Shown here: one piece after another, positions 8,464 through 18,340 of the stretch
Numbering within the stretch: position 1 is the first letter of the stretch
Layout of the letters: every line of letters begins with the position of its first letter
From: Verrucomicrobiaceae bacterium
GTDB taxonomy: Bacteria > Verrucomicrobiota > Verrucomicrobiia > Opitutales > Intestinicryptomonadaceae
Length of the DNA: 64,000 nt
NCBI GenBank assembly: GCA_015061955.1
Contig: SUVO01000012.1
Location: forward strand, 1-64,000
Direction of reading: 5' to 3'
Notes under the pieces: generated by a model
Told to the model about the DNA's origin: nothing
Seen by the model: the letters and a program-made list of their open reading frames with translations, nothing else
The model's database searches: none
Position numbers and translations under genes: made by a program

Positions 8464-11400
8464 TTGGTGAACATTTAAATGGTTTTGGATTTATGACATT
8501 GTCCCAATACAATTTGTCGCATTCAAAAGCATTAAAATTTTTTGGATTATCTTCTTTAATTATTCCAAATCTGCGCATAGAAGTCAAGTATGCACCTTGT
8601 GGAAAATAATTAGGGGCATCGTAGCGTGGGTTATTTTCAGATATGTTCTTCTTAGCTTTTTCAATAGCTTTTAAAATAGTCTGGTAGCGAGGGTCTTTAG
8701 GCGATTTAAATATAACTGGATGTCCTTTTGCAGATGCTCTACCACCTGCACGCATACTCAATGGTGCACATAGTACAGCCGAGTTTTTAGGGTGAGTTAA
8801 ATTAAATACTGCAGCCGAAGCCAATCTAATTCTGGGTGATTTTCTATCTTCATAAAAAACGAAATGCCAATTTTTTCTTTCTTTAGAATCTGCACTAATT
8901 CTGTCGGGCAAACGTTTTTTCCCAGAATGGCACGACGCACAATTTTCTTGGAAAACTTTATTCATGTGGGCAACTTCTTTCCAATTTTTGTCTCGAGCTA
9001 TAAAGCGATTTTGATAATAACTACCCAACATACCCGATTCAGCACAAGCTATGCTACCAGCATGTATTGCACCTGTATCGAGCCAAGTTTTTAACAAATT
9101 GAGTTCATCTTTTGTTGCTTTTACGCCTTTGTGCGAGCCGTCAAATTTCTTTAATATTTTGCTCGAGCCAGAACCAAATTGATATGGTGGCATATTGCCA
9201 TTTCTGTTATATCCATCAACAATTTGTCGGGCAGTGTATAGTGCGTAATAACTGCGAGCAAACATTGGTCCCATACCTTCGGTGAGGTCTATTTTTGCTG
9301 CGAATTTTTGTGGATTATGACAATTTATACAATATTTAGATAATAGTGGTTGAATGTCTCGAACAAAGTCCATAACTTCTCCCGATTTTACACCACTAAT
9401 ATCTTTTATCATATCAGGAGGTCTGCGTAGTGCTTTAAGTTTGTTTTTTATTGGAGGTGGAGCCATATCGCGATGTTCGTGGCAACCTATACACGATGTT
9501 GTTGTTCCTGAAACAAAGTTTACAAAGCTTTGCATCTTTTTTACAGCCTTGCCATCTTTGTCTAAAGATGTAAACGACAAAGCTCTGTTAGCTGGTACTT
9601 TAAAATGAGCCGAACCGTCATCTTCAACATTTACAGTACCCAAAGGGCGTTCCAAGCTAAAAGTACCAAGTATTGTAATAGGTTCCATACCTCCAGTTAC
9701 ATGGCAAGCTAATGGTAGAATTTCGCTTATTAGTATTTTCTTTACATCGCCTTGTTTTACACCTTTCATATTGCGTCCGATAGTTGCATCTACTAAGGCT
9801 ACCGTTGCGTATTTGCCGTCGTAATCGGCTAAATCGGCTGATACTTTTCCACGAGGATAAGCCTTTACGGGAATGGGGCTTTTTATTTCGAGTTTAGCTT
9901 TTTTTAAATTTTCTAAAAATTCATCTGGTAATTTTATGTTTTGGAATATGTGTCCCTGATTATCAATTATAAGGATATTTGAACCATCAGAAGTCAACAT
10001 GTATTCTTTTGAAATAGGATACGGATACGATAAATTTTTTATATTTTCGCCCGATGCAATCTTAAGAGCCGATGCATCGGATGGATTGCGTGGCGAATGC
10101 AAAAATGCAACACCACCTTTGTGATCTTTACTGCCGTGCCACTCTGAGAATGTCAAAGTGTACGAGTTAGTGTTGGGTATTTGTTTAGCATCTATGAACA
10201 AATGATTAGGTATGTCATTTGCAAAAAACACCATGTCGTTTGCTCCGTTTTCATCTTTTTTCCATAGACCGTGAAAATTCATCTGATTTTTATGCACATA
10301 TTCCCACTTCATGTACAAGATACGTCCGTCGGATGTTGGGGCAGGCGAGTTGTCTTGGTCGACATTAACAGATATTGGGCGAACTACGTTTTCTTCTGCA
10401 AAATAGCGATGCAATATTGCAACATCTACTGCCCAACATGGAACCATACGTTTACAACGACTCGATATAAATGCTATGTCTTCATTAGGTAGATAACATG
10501 GCTCAATATCGTCATAACCTTCTTGCCAAAATGGCATAGGTGTTATTTTTTTACCGTCTATATCGGTTTCGTAAATTCTATAATGTTCACTACCAGCCTT
10601 GCGATAAGAAAACATTAATTTTTGAGCATCAAAGTGTAGCACTGGATCACGAACAGCTCCGTCGGGGTCATCTATTATACATTTTAGTTTTCCACTTTTT
10701 AAATCTAAAACTACCAATTTGCCTCCACCTTTTGCGTACGCACATCTATCGAATAATTTTTGAACAGCAGGTTCATCGAGCTTTACATTGGCAAATTTAC
10801 CAAAGTTACCATACCAATGGACATCTCCAGAGTTGCCTCTAACCGAAAATATTAATTTTTCACATCCGAGAGCATTCAAGGCTTTTTGGCTTTGTTCTTC
10901 AAGGTAGTTTGGTGTGTTTGGAATATCGGGAATATCTGAAAGTTTTATGTAGTCTAATGCTAACCATTGTGGATTTTTTTTGTGTACTTTTTTGTCGGCA
11001 ATAAATTTAAACGATATTTCGTTTTCTCCAATTTTCAAAAGATTAGCTGGTATTTTTACTACATTACAAGCAGGTATACCCCATGTTTTAGAATTGAACA
11101 AAATATTTTCAAAGCACGGATATTCATTTTCTTTGCTTATTTTATATGGGGCAACTTCGTTTGTAATTAGGTTATTGTTTGCTCTTATTTCTATTCCGAT
11201 ATTGGCGTATCTTGGTGCTTTGTCTATAAATCCAATTTTAAAGTAGAGGTCTTTTTTGGGAGCGTCTGTCAATTTGAATTTTATAGTGGTTGGTGGAAAT
11301 TCTTTGTTTTTTGCGTATCTGTTGTCCCAAGAATAATAGGTTAAATTTGAATCTATACGTTTAAACGAGATGTCTGCCCATTCGCAAGAATTAACTGGAA

Positions 11401-11659
11401 ATACAAATGGTAGGTCCTTTTCGGTATTTTTATTAACTTCAAATATGATAGGTTTTGCAAAAAACTTCTTAGATTGTGTGTATGGATCAATTTTTGTTTC
11501 GTCAAAGTAAAAACGGGCTGCATTGAAATCTATGCCGAAATCGTTAAATTCGGCACTTTTTGAGTCTGGAGTGCCTATCGAGAAAATATCTTTAGCCGAA
11601 AGTGTGTTAGTTATTGAAAGTACAATAGACAATAACGTTGTTAATACTGTTTTTTTCAT
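8450..11659 (-). CDS. exported HzsA-like multihaem protein
   Basis: The 1069-residue product has a signal peptide (ending TLSA, about residue 22). An N-terminal beta-sandwich or carbohydrate-binding-like region follows, then PD40/TolB-like propeller strands (such as DPVLHFDAQKLMFSYRK and DIEPCYLPNEDIAFIS). The C-terminal half resembles the HzsA middle domain found across planctomycetes and verrucomicrobia. There are three CxxCH sites: CIGCH (about 722), CINCH (about 776) and CASCH (about 906). True hydrazine synthase belongs to anammox bacteria; nothing here suggests hydrazine metabolism, so only the domain relationship is claimed. It is the first gene of a pair with the propeller-cytochrome and lies divergent from purA, with a 130-bp region between the two starts. 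Confidence 0.8.
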   Translation of the reverse strand: MKKTVLTTLLSIVLSITNTLSAKDIFSIGTPDSKSAEFNDFGIDFNAARFYFDETKIDPYTQSKKFFAKPIIFEVNKNTEKDLPFVFPVNSCEWADISFKRIDSNLTYYSWDNRYAKNKEFPPTTIKFKLTDAPKKDLYFKIGFIDKAPRYANIGIEIRANNNLITNEVAPYKISKENEYPCFENILFNSKTWGIPACNVVKIPANLLKIGENEISFKFIADKKVHKKNPQWLALDYIKLSDIPDIPNTPNYLEEQSQKALNALGCEKLIFSVRGNSGDVHWYGNFGKFANVKLDEPAVQKLFDRCAYAKGGGKLVVLDLKSGKLKCIIDDPDGAVRDPVLHFDAQKLMFSYRKAGSEHYRIYETDIDGKKITPMPFWQEGYDDIEPCYLPNEDIAFISSRCKRMVPCWAVDVAILHRYFAEENVVRPISVNVDQDNSPAPTSDGRILYMKWEYVHKNQMNFHGLWKKDENGANDMVFFANDIPNHLFIDAKQIPNTNSYTLTFSEWHGSKDHKGGVAFLHSPRNPSDASALKIASGENIKNLSYPYPISKEYMLTSDGSNILIIDNQGHIFQNIKLPDEFLENLKKAKLEIKSPIPVKAYPRGKVSADLADYDGKYATVALVDATIGRNMKGVKQGDVKKILISEILPLACHVTGGMEPITILGTFSLERPLGTVNVEDDGSAHFKVPANRALSFTSLDKDGKAVKKMQSFVNFVSGTTTSCIGCHEHRDMAPPPIKNKLKALRRPPDMIKDISGVKSGEVMDFVRDIQPLLSKYCINCHNPQKFAAKIDLTEGMGPMFARSYYALYTARQIVDGYNRNGNMPPYQFGSGSSKILKKFDGSHKGVKATKDELNLLKTWLDTGAIHAGSIACAESGMLGSYYQNRFIARDKNWKEVAHMNKVFQENCASCHSGKKRLPDRISADSKERKNWHFVFYEDRKSPRIRLASAAVFNLTHPKNSAVLCAPLSMRAGGRASAKGHPVIFKSPKDPRYQTILKAIEKAKKNISENNPRYDAPNYFPQGAYLTSMRRFGIIKEDNPKNFNAFECDKLYWDNVINPKPFKCSPNEDK

Positions 11660-11789
11660 AATATCATCTGTCTAAACACTCTAATGGTGTTCGTGTTGAA
11701 AGAAAATGTCAAATAAAATTAAAAAAGTGTTGAAAAAGGGGGAAAGGTTTTCAGTATATATAGGTTGTACTAAATGGAGTTTTAAAAAA

Positions 11790-13340
11790 ATGGCATTAAC
11801 AAATTTTAAAAGTCAAGTTATAGCCGACGTCGGTATCAGTATGGGCGACGAAGGCAAGGGTCGCCTTATCTACGAAGTTATCGATGAATTGAAGTCGGCA
11901 AGTGGTAAAAAAGATATCGCTGCTATCGTTATGAAAGTTAATGGTGGTGCAAATTCAGGACACACTGCTGGTGGTGTTAAACTTAATTTGTTGCCTGCTG
12001 GCGTTATAGAAAAAGATGTAGAAGTTTTAGCTATTGGTGCTGGCGTTGTAGCTGATCCTCGCAAATTCATTTGGGAAGGTAAACCTTTAGAAAAACGTGG
12101 GTACGATATTTTTGGCAGATTGCTAATTGATGAACGTGCAATGATTAGCGATGTAGGGCATCGTTTGTTAGATTTAGCTTATGAAGATTATCGTGTAAAT
12201 ATTTTGAAAGAAGAACCTCGTGGTTCAACAGGCAGAGGTATTACTCCTTCGTATGTTGATGAAGTTAGTCAGTTCCAAATTTGTTATGGAGATTTGCTTG
12301 GCGATAAAGAAGTGTTCCGTCATAAGATGTCGGCTCGCTTAGAACGTGCATGCAAAACAATTCAATATGTATGTCAGGTTTCTGCTGAAAAGTGGGCATC
12401 GTTCTTCGATGTTCTTACAAATGCCGAATTGCGTGCAAATGCCGAAGCTATTGAAGAAGGCGTTTTTGTAAATGATGATTTTGATTTCCATAAGTTTATG
12501 GGAGCAAATCCATTTGAATTGAATATAGATGCCATAGTTGATGAATATTGGAATGTTGGTCAAACATTGGCTAAAAATGTAGGTGATGTTCGCGAAGCAT
12601 CGTTGAAAGCAATTGCTGAAGGTAAATATATATTGGGCGAATATGGACAGGCTTATTGGTTAGATAAGCGTCATGGTTTTGCACCAAATGTAACAGCATC
12701 GCACACAGGTGTTCCTGAATTTTTCCAAAGTGCAGGTATTCCATTGCGTCAAGTTCATACTTTGGGTTGTTGCAAAGCTTACGATACTAAAGTTGGTACT
12801 CACGTTTTCTTGACTCAGATGAACGATGAACATCCACTTGCAAAAAAACTCAAAAAGCTTGAGTTTGGAACAAGTACAGGTCGTCAACGTATGGTTGGCT
12901 GGTTCGACGCAGTTGAAAAGGGCGATGCACTTCGTTATGGTGGCTACGATGATATTGTAATAAATAAACTCGATGCACTTTCTTACGATGGTCAATGGTG
13001 CGAAGGTGGCGAATTATTGGTTTGTATTGGTTATAAAGATGCTTCGGGTAAGACTTATAAATCGGTACCACGTTGCGATAATTTGCGTAAAACTTTAAAA
13101 CCAGTTTATGCACAGCTTCCAGGTTGGGCTGAAGATATTTCAAATGTTCGCAAATTCAATGATCTTCCAGACGCTGCAAAACGTTATGTAGCATTTTGCG
13201 TAAAGAGCGTAATTGAAATTGCTAATAAAAATAACGATTTAAAAAATCTACCAAATTTACGATATATTGGTGTAGGTCCGTTGCAATCGCAGATTATTCG
13301 CGACGTTCCTTCAACCGAAGAACTTATTAAGTTGGCGTAA
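11790..13340 (+). CDS. purA: adenylosuccinate synthase, long divergent form
   Basis: It catalyses the GTP-dependent ligation of IMP and aspartate in AMP synthesis. The P-loop GDEGKGR with its catalytic Asp, the conserved His in [11 protein letters not shown], the IMP loop [11 protein letters not shown] and the GTSTGRQR segment are all present. I start at ATG 11790 because GGAG lies 10 bases upstream and homology begins there; an in-frame ATG at 11706 would add 28 unrelated residues. At 516 residues it is well above the usual 430, with extra sequence in the middle (about 200-260) and near the C-terminus. It is the first gene of a cluster with mcsA, mcsB and clpC, the place where Firmicutes have the repressor gene ctsR. 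Confidence 0.93.
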   Translation: MALTNFKSQVIADVGISMGDEGKGRLIYEVIDELKSASGKKDIAAIVMKVNGGANSGHTAGGVKLNLLPAGVIEKDVEVLAIGAGVVADPRKFIWEGKPLEKRGYDIFGRLLIDERAMISDVGHRLLDLAYEDYRVNILKEEPRGSTGRGITPSYVDEVSQFQICYGDLLGDKEVFRHKMSARLERACKTIQYVCQVSAEKWASFFDVLTNAELRANAEAIEEGVFVNDDFDFHKFMGANPFELNIDAIVDEYWNVGQTLAKNVGDVREASLKAIAEGKYILGEYGQAYWLDKRHGFAPNVTASHTGVPEFFQSAGIPLRQVHTLGCCKAYDTKVGTHVFLTQMNDEHPLAKKLKKLEFGTSTGRQRMVGWFDAVEKGDALRYGGYDDIVINKLDALSYDGQWCEGGELLVCIGYKDASGKTYKSVPRCDNLRKTLKPVYAQLPGWAEDISNVRKFNDLPDAAKRYVAFCVKSVIEIANKNNDLKNLPNLRYIGVGPLQSQIIRDVPSTEELIKLA

Positions 13341-13367
13341 GCATATTGCGCCAACACTAACTATTAT

Positions 13368-14057
13368 ATGGCAAAACAATACAAGTGTGTAAGATGCGGA
13401 AAACCAGCGGTAGTTCACATCACGCGCATTTCGGGCAATGAAAAGCTCACTTTACATTATTGTGAAGAGTGTGCGAAGAAATTCTCGTTGGAAGATCCAA
13501 ATATTCCTGCAAATCTCGACCCTGAAATAAAGAAGTTTGAAGAGACTATGTTGAATAAAAAACATAGTACGATATGTCCAACTTGTGGAATGCTTTTGAA
13601 CGACTTGAAAAAGGGCGATAAATTTGCGTGTCCAGATTGCTATAGTATAATAGACGATTCTGTTATAGAGTTGTTTATGCAAATGCACAATGCTTCGCGT
13701 CATATAGGTAAGCAACCTAAAAACCACGAGGCAAACGTTGATACAACTTCTATTTTTGAAGAAAAAACTTCGGTATTTAATGAAGATTTTCTATCGGATT
13801 TAGAAGATGTAGTTTCATCGGCAATAGAACAAGTTTCGGGTATTCAAGCAGATTTTGTATTTGATGAAGATAACTTACCAAGTAAGGTTGATGTTGAAGA
13901 TTCTTCGAAAAAGAAATCTAAGAAAGTGTCGAAATCTAAAAGTGCAGTAGATAAACGTAAGGAGCTTGAGCATCTTCTTGACGAAGCCGTAAAGCAAGAG
14001 CGTTATGAAGATGCTGCAAAGATAAGAGATCAGTTAAATTCGTTGCCAAAGTCGTAG
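13368..14057 (+). CDS. mcsA: McsA-like zinc and UVR-domain activator of McsB
   Basis: This 229-residue protein has two zinc-knuckle pairs in its first 90 residues (CVRC 7-10, CEEC 32-35, then CPTC and CPDC). A low-complexity acidic and Lys-rich linker follows. The C-terminal UVR motif is KELEHLLDEAVKQERYEDAA with KIRDQL. In Bacillus, McsA binds and activates the protein-arginine kinase McsB and helps deliver substrates to ClpC; the adjacent mcsB and clpC genes support the same role here. The gene starts 27 bases after purA and ends 5 bases before mcsB. The linker between the zinc region and the UVR motif is longer than in Bacillus. Confidence 0.88.
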   Translation: MAKQYKCVRCGKPAVVHITRISGNEKLTLHYCEECAKKFSLEDPNIPANLDPEIKKFEETMLNKKHSTICPTCGMLLNDLKKGDKFACPDCYSIIDDSVIELFMQMHNASRHIGKQPKNHEANVDTTSIFEEKTSVFNEDFLSDLEDVVSSAIEQVSGIQADFVFDEDNLPSKVDVEDSSKKKSKKVSKSKSAVDKRKELEHLLDEAVKQERYEDAAKIRDQLNSLPKS

Positions 14058-14062
14058 TAAAA

Positions 14063-15124
14063 ATGGTGTCTTCAAAAAGAGTTCGTAAGGTCAATTCGGC
14101 AATAGTAATATCGTCGCGAATTCGTTTGGCTCGCAATTTAGCTGGGCGTAGATTTGTTGCATCGGCAACGCCACAGCAGTTGTCGGAAATTTATGTTGTA
14201 TGTGCAAATGCAGTTCTAAAAACAAAAAAAATGCGTACTGCTAAGCTCTATAATATGGGCGAAATTACAGAGTATGATAGAGCTGTTCTTTCTGAAAAAC
14301 GTGCAATTAGTAAAGAACTTGAAACTTCTAATACTACAAAAGGTGCAATTGTTTCAAAAAATGGCAAACTAAGTGCGTTCATAAACGAGGAAGATCATAT
14401 CAGAATACAAGTATTAGGTGATGGATTATCGTTAGAGTCGCTTTATAAGACTGCTAATGCCTTAGATGATGAAATTGAAAACAACTTAGAGTATGCTTAT
14501 AGTAGCGATATTGGTTATATAACATCGTGTCCAACCAATATGGGTACGGGAATGCGTGCTTCGGTTATGATGCACTTGCCTGCGTTGTCGGCAGATTATC
14601 AGATGGAAAAAATCGTGCGTGCATTAAATCAGCTTGGTATGGTTGTGCGTGGGGCAAATGGCGAGGGTAGTGATTCGTTTAATGCGTATTATCAGTTGTC
14701 GAATCAACAGACTTTAGGTATATCGGAAAACGATATTATAAAAAAAATTCAAACTTTTTGTAAAAAAATTTGTCAGTTTGAAATAAATGCAAGATCTAAG
14801 ATAATGGAAGATAATCCACTTTTGTTAGTCGATAAAATCTTGCGAGCTAGGGCGTTGCTTGAAAACTGTAAGTTGATAGATACCGATGAAGCGTTGGCAA
14901 ATATATCGGCACTGCGTTTGGCTGCTGATATGAATATGATAGATAATGGCGAAGATGTTATAAAAACGCTCGATGCGTTGTCGCAAAATATTTTGCCAGC
15001 ACACTTACAAGAATGTCTTTCAGTTTCGGCAGAGTCTAATCAGCGAGATGCAATAAGGGCAAAGTATCTGAACGAAGAAATTGCAAAATTGCCCGAAATA
15101 AAAATAGGTAAAATAAATTACTAA
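14063..15124 (+). CDS. mcsB: protein-arginine kinase McsB
   Basis: McsB phosphorylates arginines on proteins and so marks them for ClpC. The phosphagen-kinase-type motifs are intact: VISSRIRLARNL near the N-terminus, FINEEDHIRIQ, SCPTNMGTGMRAS with the catalytic Cys at residue 156, and RGANGEGSD. The C-terminal RDAIRA (about residues 328-333) matches the RDxxRA motif of the allosteric phospho-arginine pocket known from Bacillus. Length (353) is typical. It lies 5 bases after mcsA and 10 bases before clpC, so the three are almost certainly one transcription unit. Confidence 0.93.
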   Translation: MVSSKRVRKVNSAIVISSRIRLARNLAGRRFVASATPQQLSEIYVVCANAVLKTKKMRTAKLYNMGEITEYDRAVLSEKRAISKELETSNTTKGAIVSKNGKLSAFINEEDHIRIQVLGDGLSLESLYKTANALDDEIENNLEYAYSSDIGYITSCPTNMGTGMRASVMMHLPALSADYQMEKIVRALNQLGMVVRGANGEGSDSFNAYYQLSNQQTLGISENDIIKKIQTFCKKICQFEINARSKIMEDNPLLLVDKILRARALLENCKLIDTDEALANISALRLAADMNMIDNGEDVIKTLDALSQNILPAHLQECLSVSAESNQRDAIRAKYLNEEIAKLPEIKIGKINY

Positions 15125-15134
15125 TTAAAATATT

Positions 15135-17648
15135 ATGCAACCATTTACACAAAGAGCACAGATGGTGCTTGTAAATGCACGCAAAATAGCGTTGCATTTT
15201 AAGCACAATTATATTGGTACAGAACACTTGTTGTTGGGCATATTGGCGCTCGAACAAGGTATAGCTGTTAATGTATTGCGCAGAGTCGGTTTGAAGTTGG
15301 CAGAAGTTGTTTCTGATATAGAAAGTCAGCTTTCAAAAGGTGAAGAACCTATAAATGCAAACGAAATTCCATATACGCCTCGTGCTAAAAAAGTTTTAGT
15401 TTTTGCTTCTAACGAGGCAACAAGAATGAATCATAATTACATAGGTACTGAACATCTATTGCTTGCTATTCTGCGTATTGATGAAGGTTTGGCTGTTGAT
15501 TATCTAAAAAGCAAGGGCGTAGATTTAGACAAATGTAGAAAGATGATTTTAGATGAGTTGTCGTTCGATTTTGTAGGCGATAATCCAGAAAATCCAGAAC
15601 AGTCGCAAAATCAAGAAAAGAGCGACGAGTATAGCGAAGAAAATCCAGTGGGAAATGCATCTTCTAAAAGTGCGTTGGAGTCGTTTGGTAGAGATTTAAC
15701 AGAACTTGCTAAGAAGGGCGAATTAGATCCGGTTGTTGGCAGAAGTGATGAAATTTTGCGTGTAATACAAATATTGTGTCGTCGTCGTAAGAATAATCCG
15801 GTGTTGATTGGTGAAGCTGGCGTTGGCAAAACAGCAATTGTAGAAGGCTTAGCTCAAGAGATTGCAAATGGTACAGTACCTGAAATTCTGCTGAATAAAC
15901 GCGTGGTATCGCTCGATATGACTTTGATGGTTGCAGGGGCAAAGTATCGTGGACAATTCGAGGAACGTATAAAGGCTTTAATGGCTGAAGTTGAAAAAGA
16001 TAAAAATGTAATATTGTTTATTGATGAACTTCATACAATAGTTGGTGCTGGTGCTGCCGAAGGTGCTATGGACGCATCGAATATCTTTAAGCCAGCGTTG
16101 TCGCGTGGTGTATTGCAATGCATTGGTGCAACAACTATTGCCGAGTACAGAAAATTTATCGAAAAAGATAGTGCTTTAGATAGACGTTTCCAGAGCGTAA
16201 AGGTTGACGAACCATCGGTAGATGATGCTATTAAAATCTTGATGGGCTTGCGTGAAAATTATCAAAAACACCATAGCTGTGTATTTACTGATGAAGCTAT
16301 TGAAGAAGCTGTAAAACTTTCAAGCCGTTATATTACAAGTCGATTCTTGCCAGACAAAGCTATCGATATTATAGACGAAGCAGGCTCACGTGCTCGTATA
16401 AAAATGATGGAGCGTCCTGACGAGGTTAAGAATATTGATAAAAAAGTAGATGCGTTGAAAACTCAGCGTGATGAAGCTGTTGCAGGTCAGCGTTTTGAGG
16501 AATGTGTGAAATTACGCGATGAAATAAAGTCGTTAGAAGCACAGAAAAAAGATATAATATCGGCATGGCAAAAGACACTCAAAGGAAAAACTTCTACTGT
16601 TGATGTTGATGATATTTATACAATAGTTTCATCGTGGACTGGTATTCCTTTAACACGTATGGAAGCTCAAGACGCTAAAAAATTACTCGAGCTTGAGAAG
16701 GTATTGCAAGATAATGTAATTGGGCAAGACGAAGCAACTGTTGTTATTGCTAAAGCGTTGCGTCGTTCTCGAGCTGCACTAAAAGATCCAAAACGCCCGA
16801 TAGGTTCGTTCTTGTTTTTGGGACCTACTGGTGTTGGTAAAACTTATTTGGCAAAAATTTTGGCAGAGCAAATGTTCGGCAACCAAGATGCGTTAATTCA
16901 AATTGATATGTCGGAGTATATGGAAAAATTCTCGGTGTCGCGTTTGATAGGTTCGCCTCCAGGGTATGTTGGACACGAAGATGGTGGTCAGCTCACAGAA
17001 CAGGTGCGTCGTCGTCCGTATAGCGTAATATTATTCGATGAAATTGAAAAGGCACATCCAGATGTTGCTCAAATTCTTCTTCAAGTTCTCGAAGATGGTC
17101 GTTTGACAGATAGCTTGGGTAGAACTGTCGATTTTCGCAATACCATTATAATTCTTACAAGTAATGTAGGTGCCGATATCTTGCAGAGAAAATCATCTAT
17201 GGGCTTTGGTTTTGCCGATGAACAGCAGAGCTTTGATAAAGTTAAACAAAACGTTATGGACGAAATGAAAAAATCGTTCCGTCCGGAGTTCTTAAACAGA
17301 ATTGGGAATATTGTTTTGTTTCGCAGTCTCGATAAGAAAGATATGCAACGTATTGTTAAGCTTGAACTTAAAAAGTTGGAAAGCCGAATGCACGAAAAAG
17401 GTATGGAACTTGAACTTGATAAATCGGCTATGGACTTCCTTATAACAAAAGGTTGGGACGAAAAATACGGAGCAAGACCTCTAAAACGTGCAATTGAGCA
17501 AGAGTTGGAAGATCCACTTGCAGAGGAAATTTTACGAGGTTCCGTTGTTGATGATGGTGGCGTTGTAAAAGTTAAAGCTTCAAAAAATGGAGAATTCTTA
17601 GAGTTTAAGCAAAGTACATCTAAAAAACTTGCTAAAAGTAAAAAGTAA
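15135..17648 (+). CDS. clpC: ATP-dependent unfoldase ClpC
   Basis: ClpC unfolds proteins for ClpP, and in Bacillus it recognises phospho-arginine through its N-domain. The 837 residues show two Clp-N repeats (1-145) and a first AAA+ domain with Walker A GEAGVGKT (about 226) and [11 protein letters not shown] middle domain carries a UVR motif ([14 protein letters not shown]), and a second AAA+ domain has GPTGVGKT (about 563) and a C-terminal D2-small domain. The UVR motif marks it as ClpC rather than ClpB or ClpA. Context with mcsA and mcsB supports an arginine-phosphate degradation pathway. A terminator follows at 17676. Confidence 0.95.
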   Translation: MQPFTQRAQMVLVNARKIALHFKHNYIGTEHLLLGILALEQGIAVNVLRRVGLKLAEVVSDIESQLSKGEEPINANEIPYTPRAKKVLVFASNEATRMNHNYIGTEHLLLAILRIDEGLAVDYLKSKGVDLDKCRKMILDELSFDFVGDNPENPEQSQNQEKSDEYSEENPVGNASSKSALESFGRDLTELAKKGELDPVVGRSDEILRVIQILCRRRKNNPVLIGEAGVGKTAIVEGLAQEIANGTVPEILLNKRVVSLDMTLMVAGAKYRGQFEERIKALMAEVEKDKNVILFIDELHTIVGAGAAEGAMDASNIFKPALSRGVLQCIGATTIAEYRKFIEKDSALDRRFQSVKVDEPSVDDAIKILMGLRENYQKHHSCVFTDEAIEEAVKLSSRYITSRFLPDKAIDIIDEAGSRARIKMMERPDEVKNIDKKVDALKTQRDEAVAGQRFEECVKLRDEIKSLEAQKKDIISAWQKTLKGKTSTVDVDDIYTIVSSWTGIPLTRMEAQDAKKLLELEKVLQDNVIGQDEATVVIAKALRRSRAALKDPKRPIGSFLFLGPTGVGKTYLAKILAEQMFGNQDALIQIDMSEYMEKFSVSRLIGSPPGYVGHEDGGQLTEQVRRRPYSVILFDEIEKAHPDVAQILLQVLEDGRLTDSLGRTVDFRNTIIILTSNVGADILQRKSSMGFGFADEQQSFDKVKQNVMDEMKKSFRPEFLNRIGNIVLFRSLDKKDMQRIVKLELKKLESRMHEKGMELELDKSAMDFLITKGWDEKYGARPLKRAIEQELEDPLAEEILRGSVVDDGGVVKVKASKNGEFLEFKQSTSKKLAKSKK

Positions 17649-17675
17649 TAGAAATTGCGTAAATCTTATAAAAAT

Positions 17676-17709
17676 AAAAATGAGCTTGAAAATTCAAACT
17701 CATTTTTTT
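17676..17709. terminator. bidirectional terminator between clpC and aroK
   Basis: AAAAATGAG-TTGAA pairs with TTCAA-CTCATTTTT (one mismatch), with an AA loop and T/A runs on both sides. It ends the clpC transcript and overlaps the last codons of aroK on the other strand. Confidence 0.75.
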
Positions 17710-18260
17710 GTTTTTATTTTTCTAAGATAAATTCGCAAAACATGTTCTACTGTTTTATTTATATCTTTGTCGGTAGCAATAGAAACACCACTTCTCAAAT
17801 AGTAGGGGGTGCGTTCTTTTAAAAGTTCGTTTATACGTTCAAGTGGATTTTCTACATTCAAAAGCGGACGCCTGTTATTCTTACTTGTGCGTTCAAGAAT
17901 TTCGTTAGGCTGACTAAACAAAACAATAGCAACACCTTTCGATTTCACAAGTTCAGGCATATCATCTCTACATACTAAACCACCTCCACATGAAACAACG
18001 CAATTGTTTTTTGGGTGCCCACTTTCGATAAATTCGCGTTCTAATTGGCGAAATTTAGCTTCGCCATATTGCGAAAATATTTCTTTTATTTCGGTAGCTT
18101 GCTGACGTTCGATTTCTGAATCTGAATCTATAAACGTAAAATTCAATCTGCGAGCTAAACGTTTACCAACCGACGTTTTACCAGTTCCCATAAAACCTAA
18201 GAGATAAATGTTTGGTAAATTATCTCCGATAGGTAAACGTATTTTTTCGCGTTTTTGCAT
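17700..18260 (-). CDS. aroK: shikimate kinase
   Basis: This 186-residue kinase phosphorylates shikimate in the chorismate pathway. It has the P-loop GFMGTGKTSVGKRLA, the shikimate-binding FIDSDSEIE (DxD), the CGGG motif in VVSCGGGLV, and RRPLL in the lid/substrate region. The start ATG at 18260 gives an N-terminus about 15 residues longer than minimal AroK. It is monocistronic here, convergent with clpC and divergent from the beta-helix gene. Confidence 0.93.
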   Translation of the reverse strand: MQKREKIRLPIGDNLPNIYLLGFMGTGKTSVGKRLARRLNFTFIDSDSEIERQQATEIKEIFSQYGEAKFRQLEREFIESGHPKNNCVVSCGGGLVCRDDMPELVKSKGVAIVLFSQPNEILERTSKNNRRPLLNVENPLERINELLKERTPYYLRSGVSIATDKDINKTVEHVLRIYLRKIKTKK

Positions 18261-18340
18261 TGTTATAATATACTTTATTTAAACCATAAAGAGCAAGCTT
18301 TTTTGTTGCATAATGTTTGCTGAAAATATACTTTAAAAAT

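Noticed and set aside
8450-11659. Hydrazine synthase function (anammox)
   Set aside because: Only domain similarity is visible; no HzsB/C or hydrazine dehydrogenase genes, and the context is carbohydrate fermentation.
11706-11789. Upstream ATG for purA
   Set aside because: A better start at 11790 has GGAG upstream, and PurA homology begins there.
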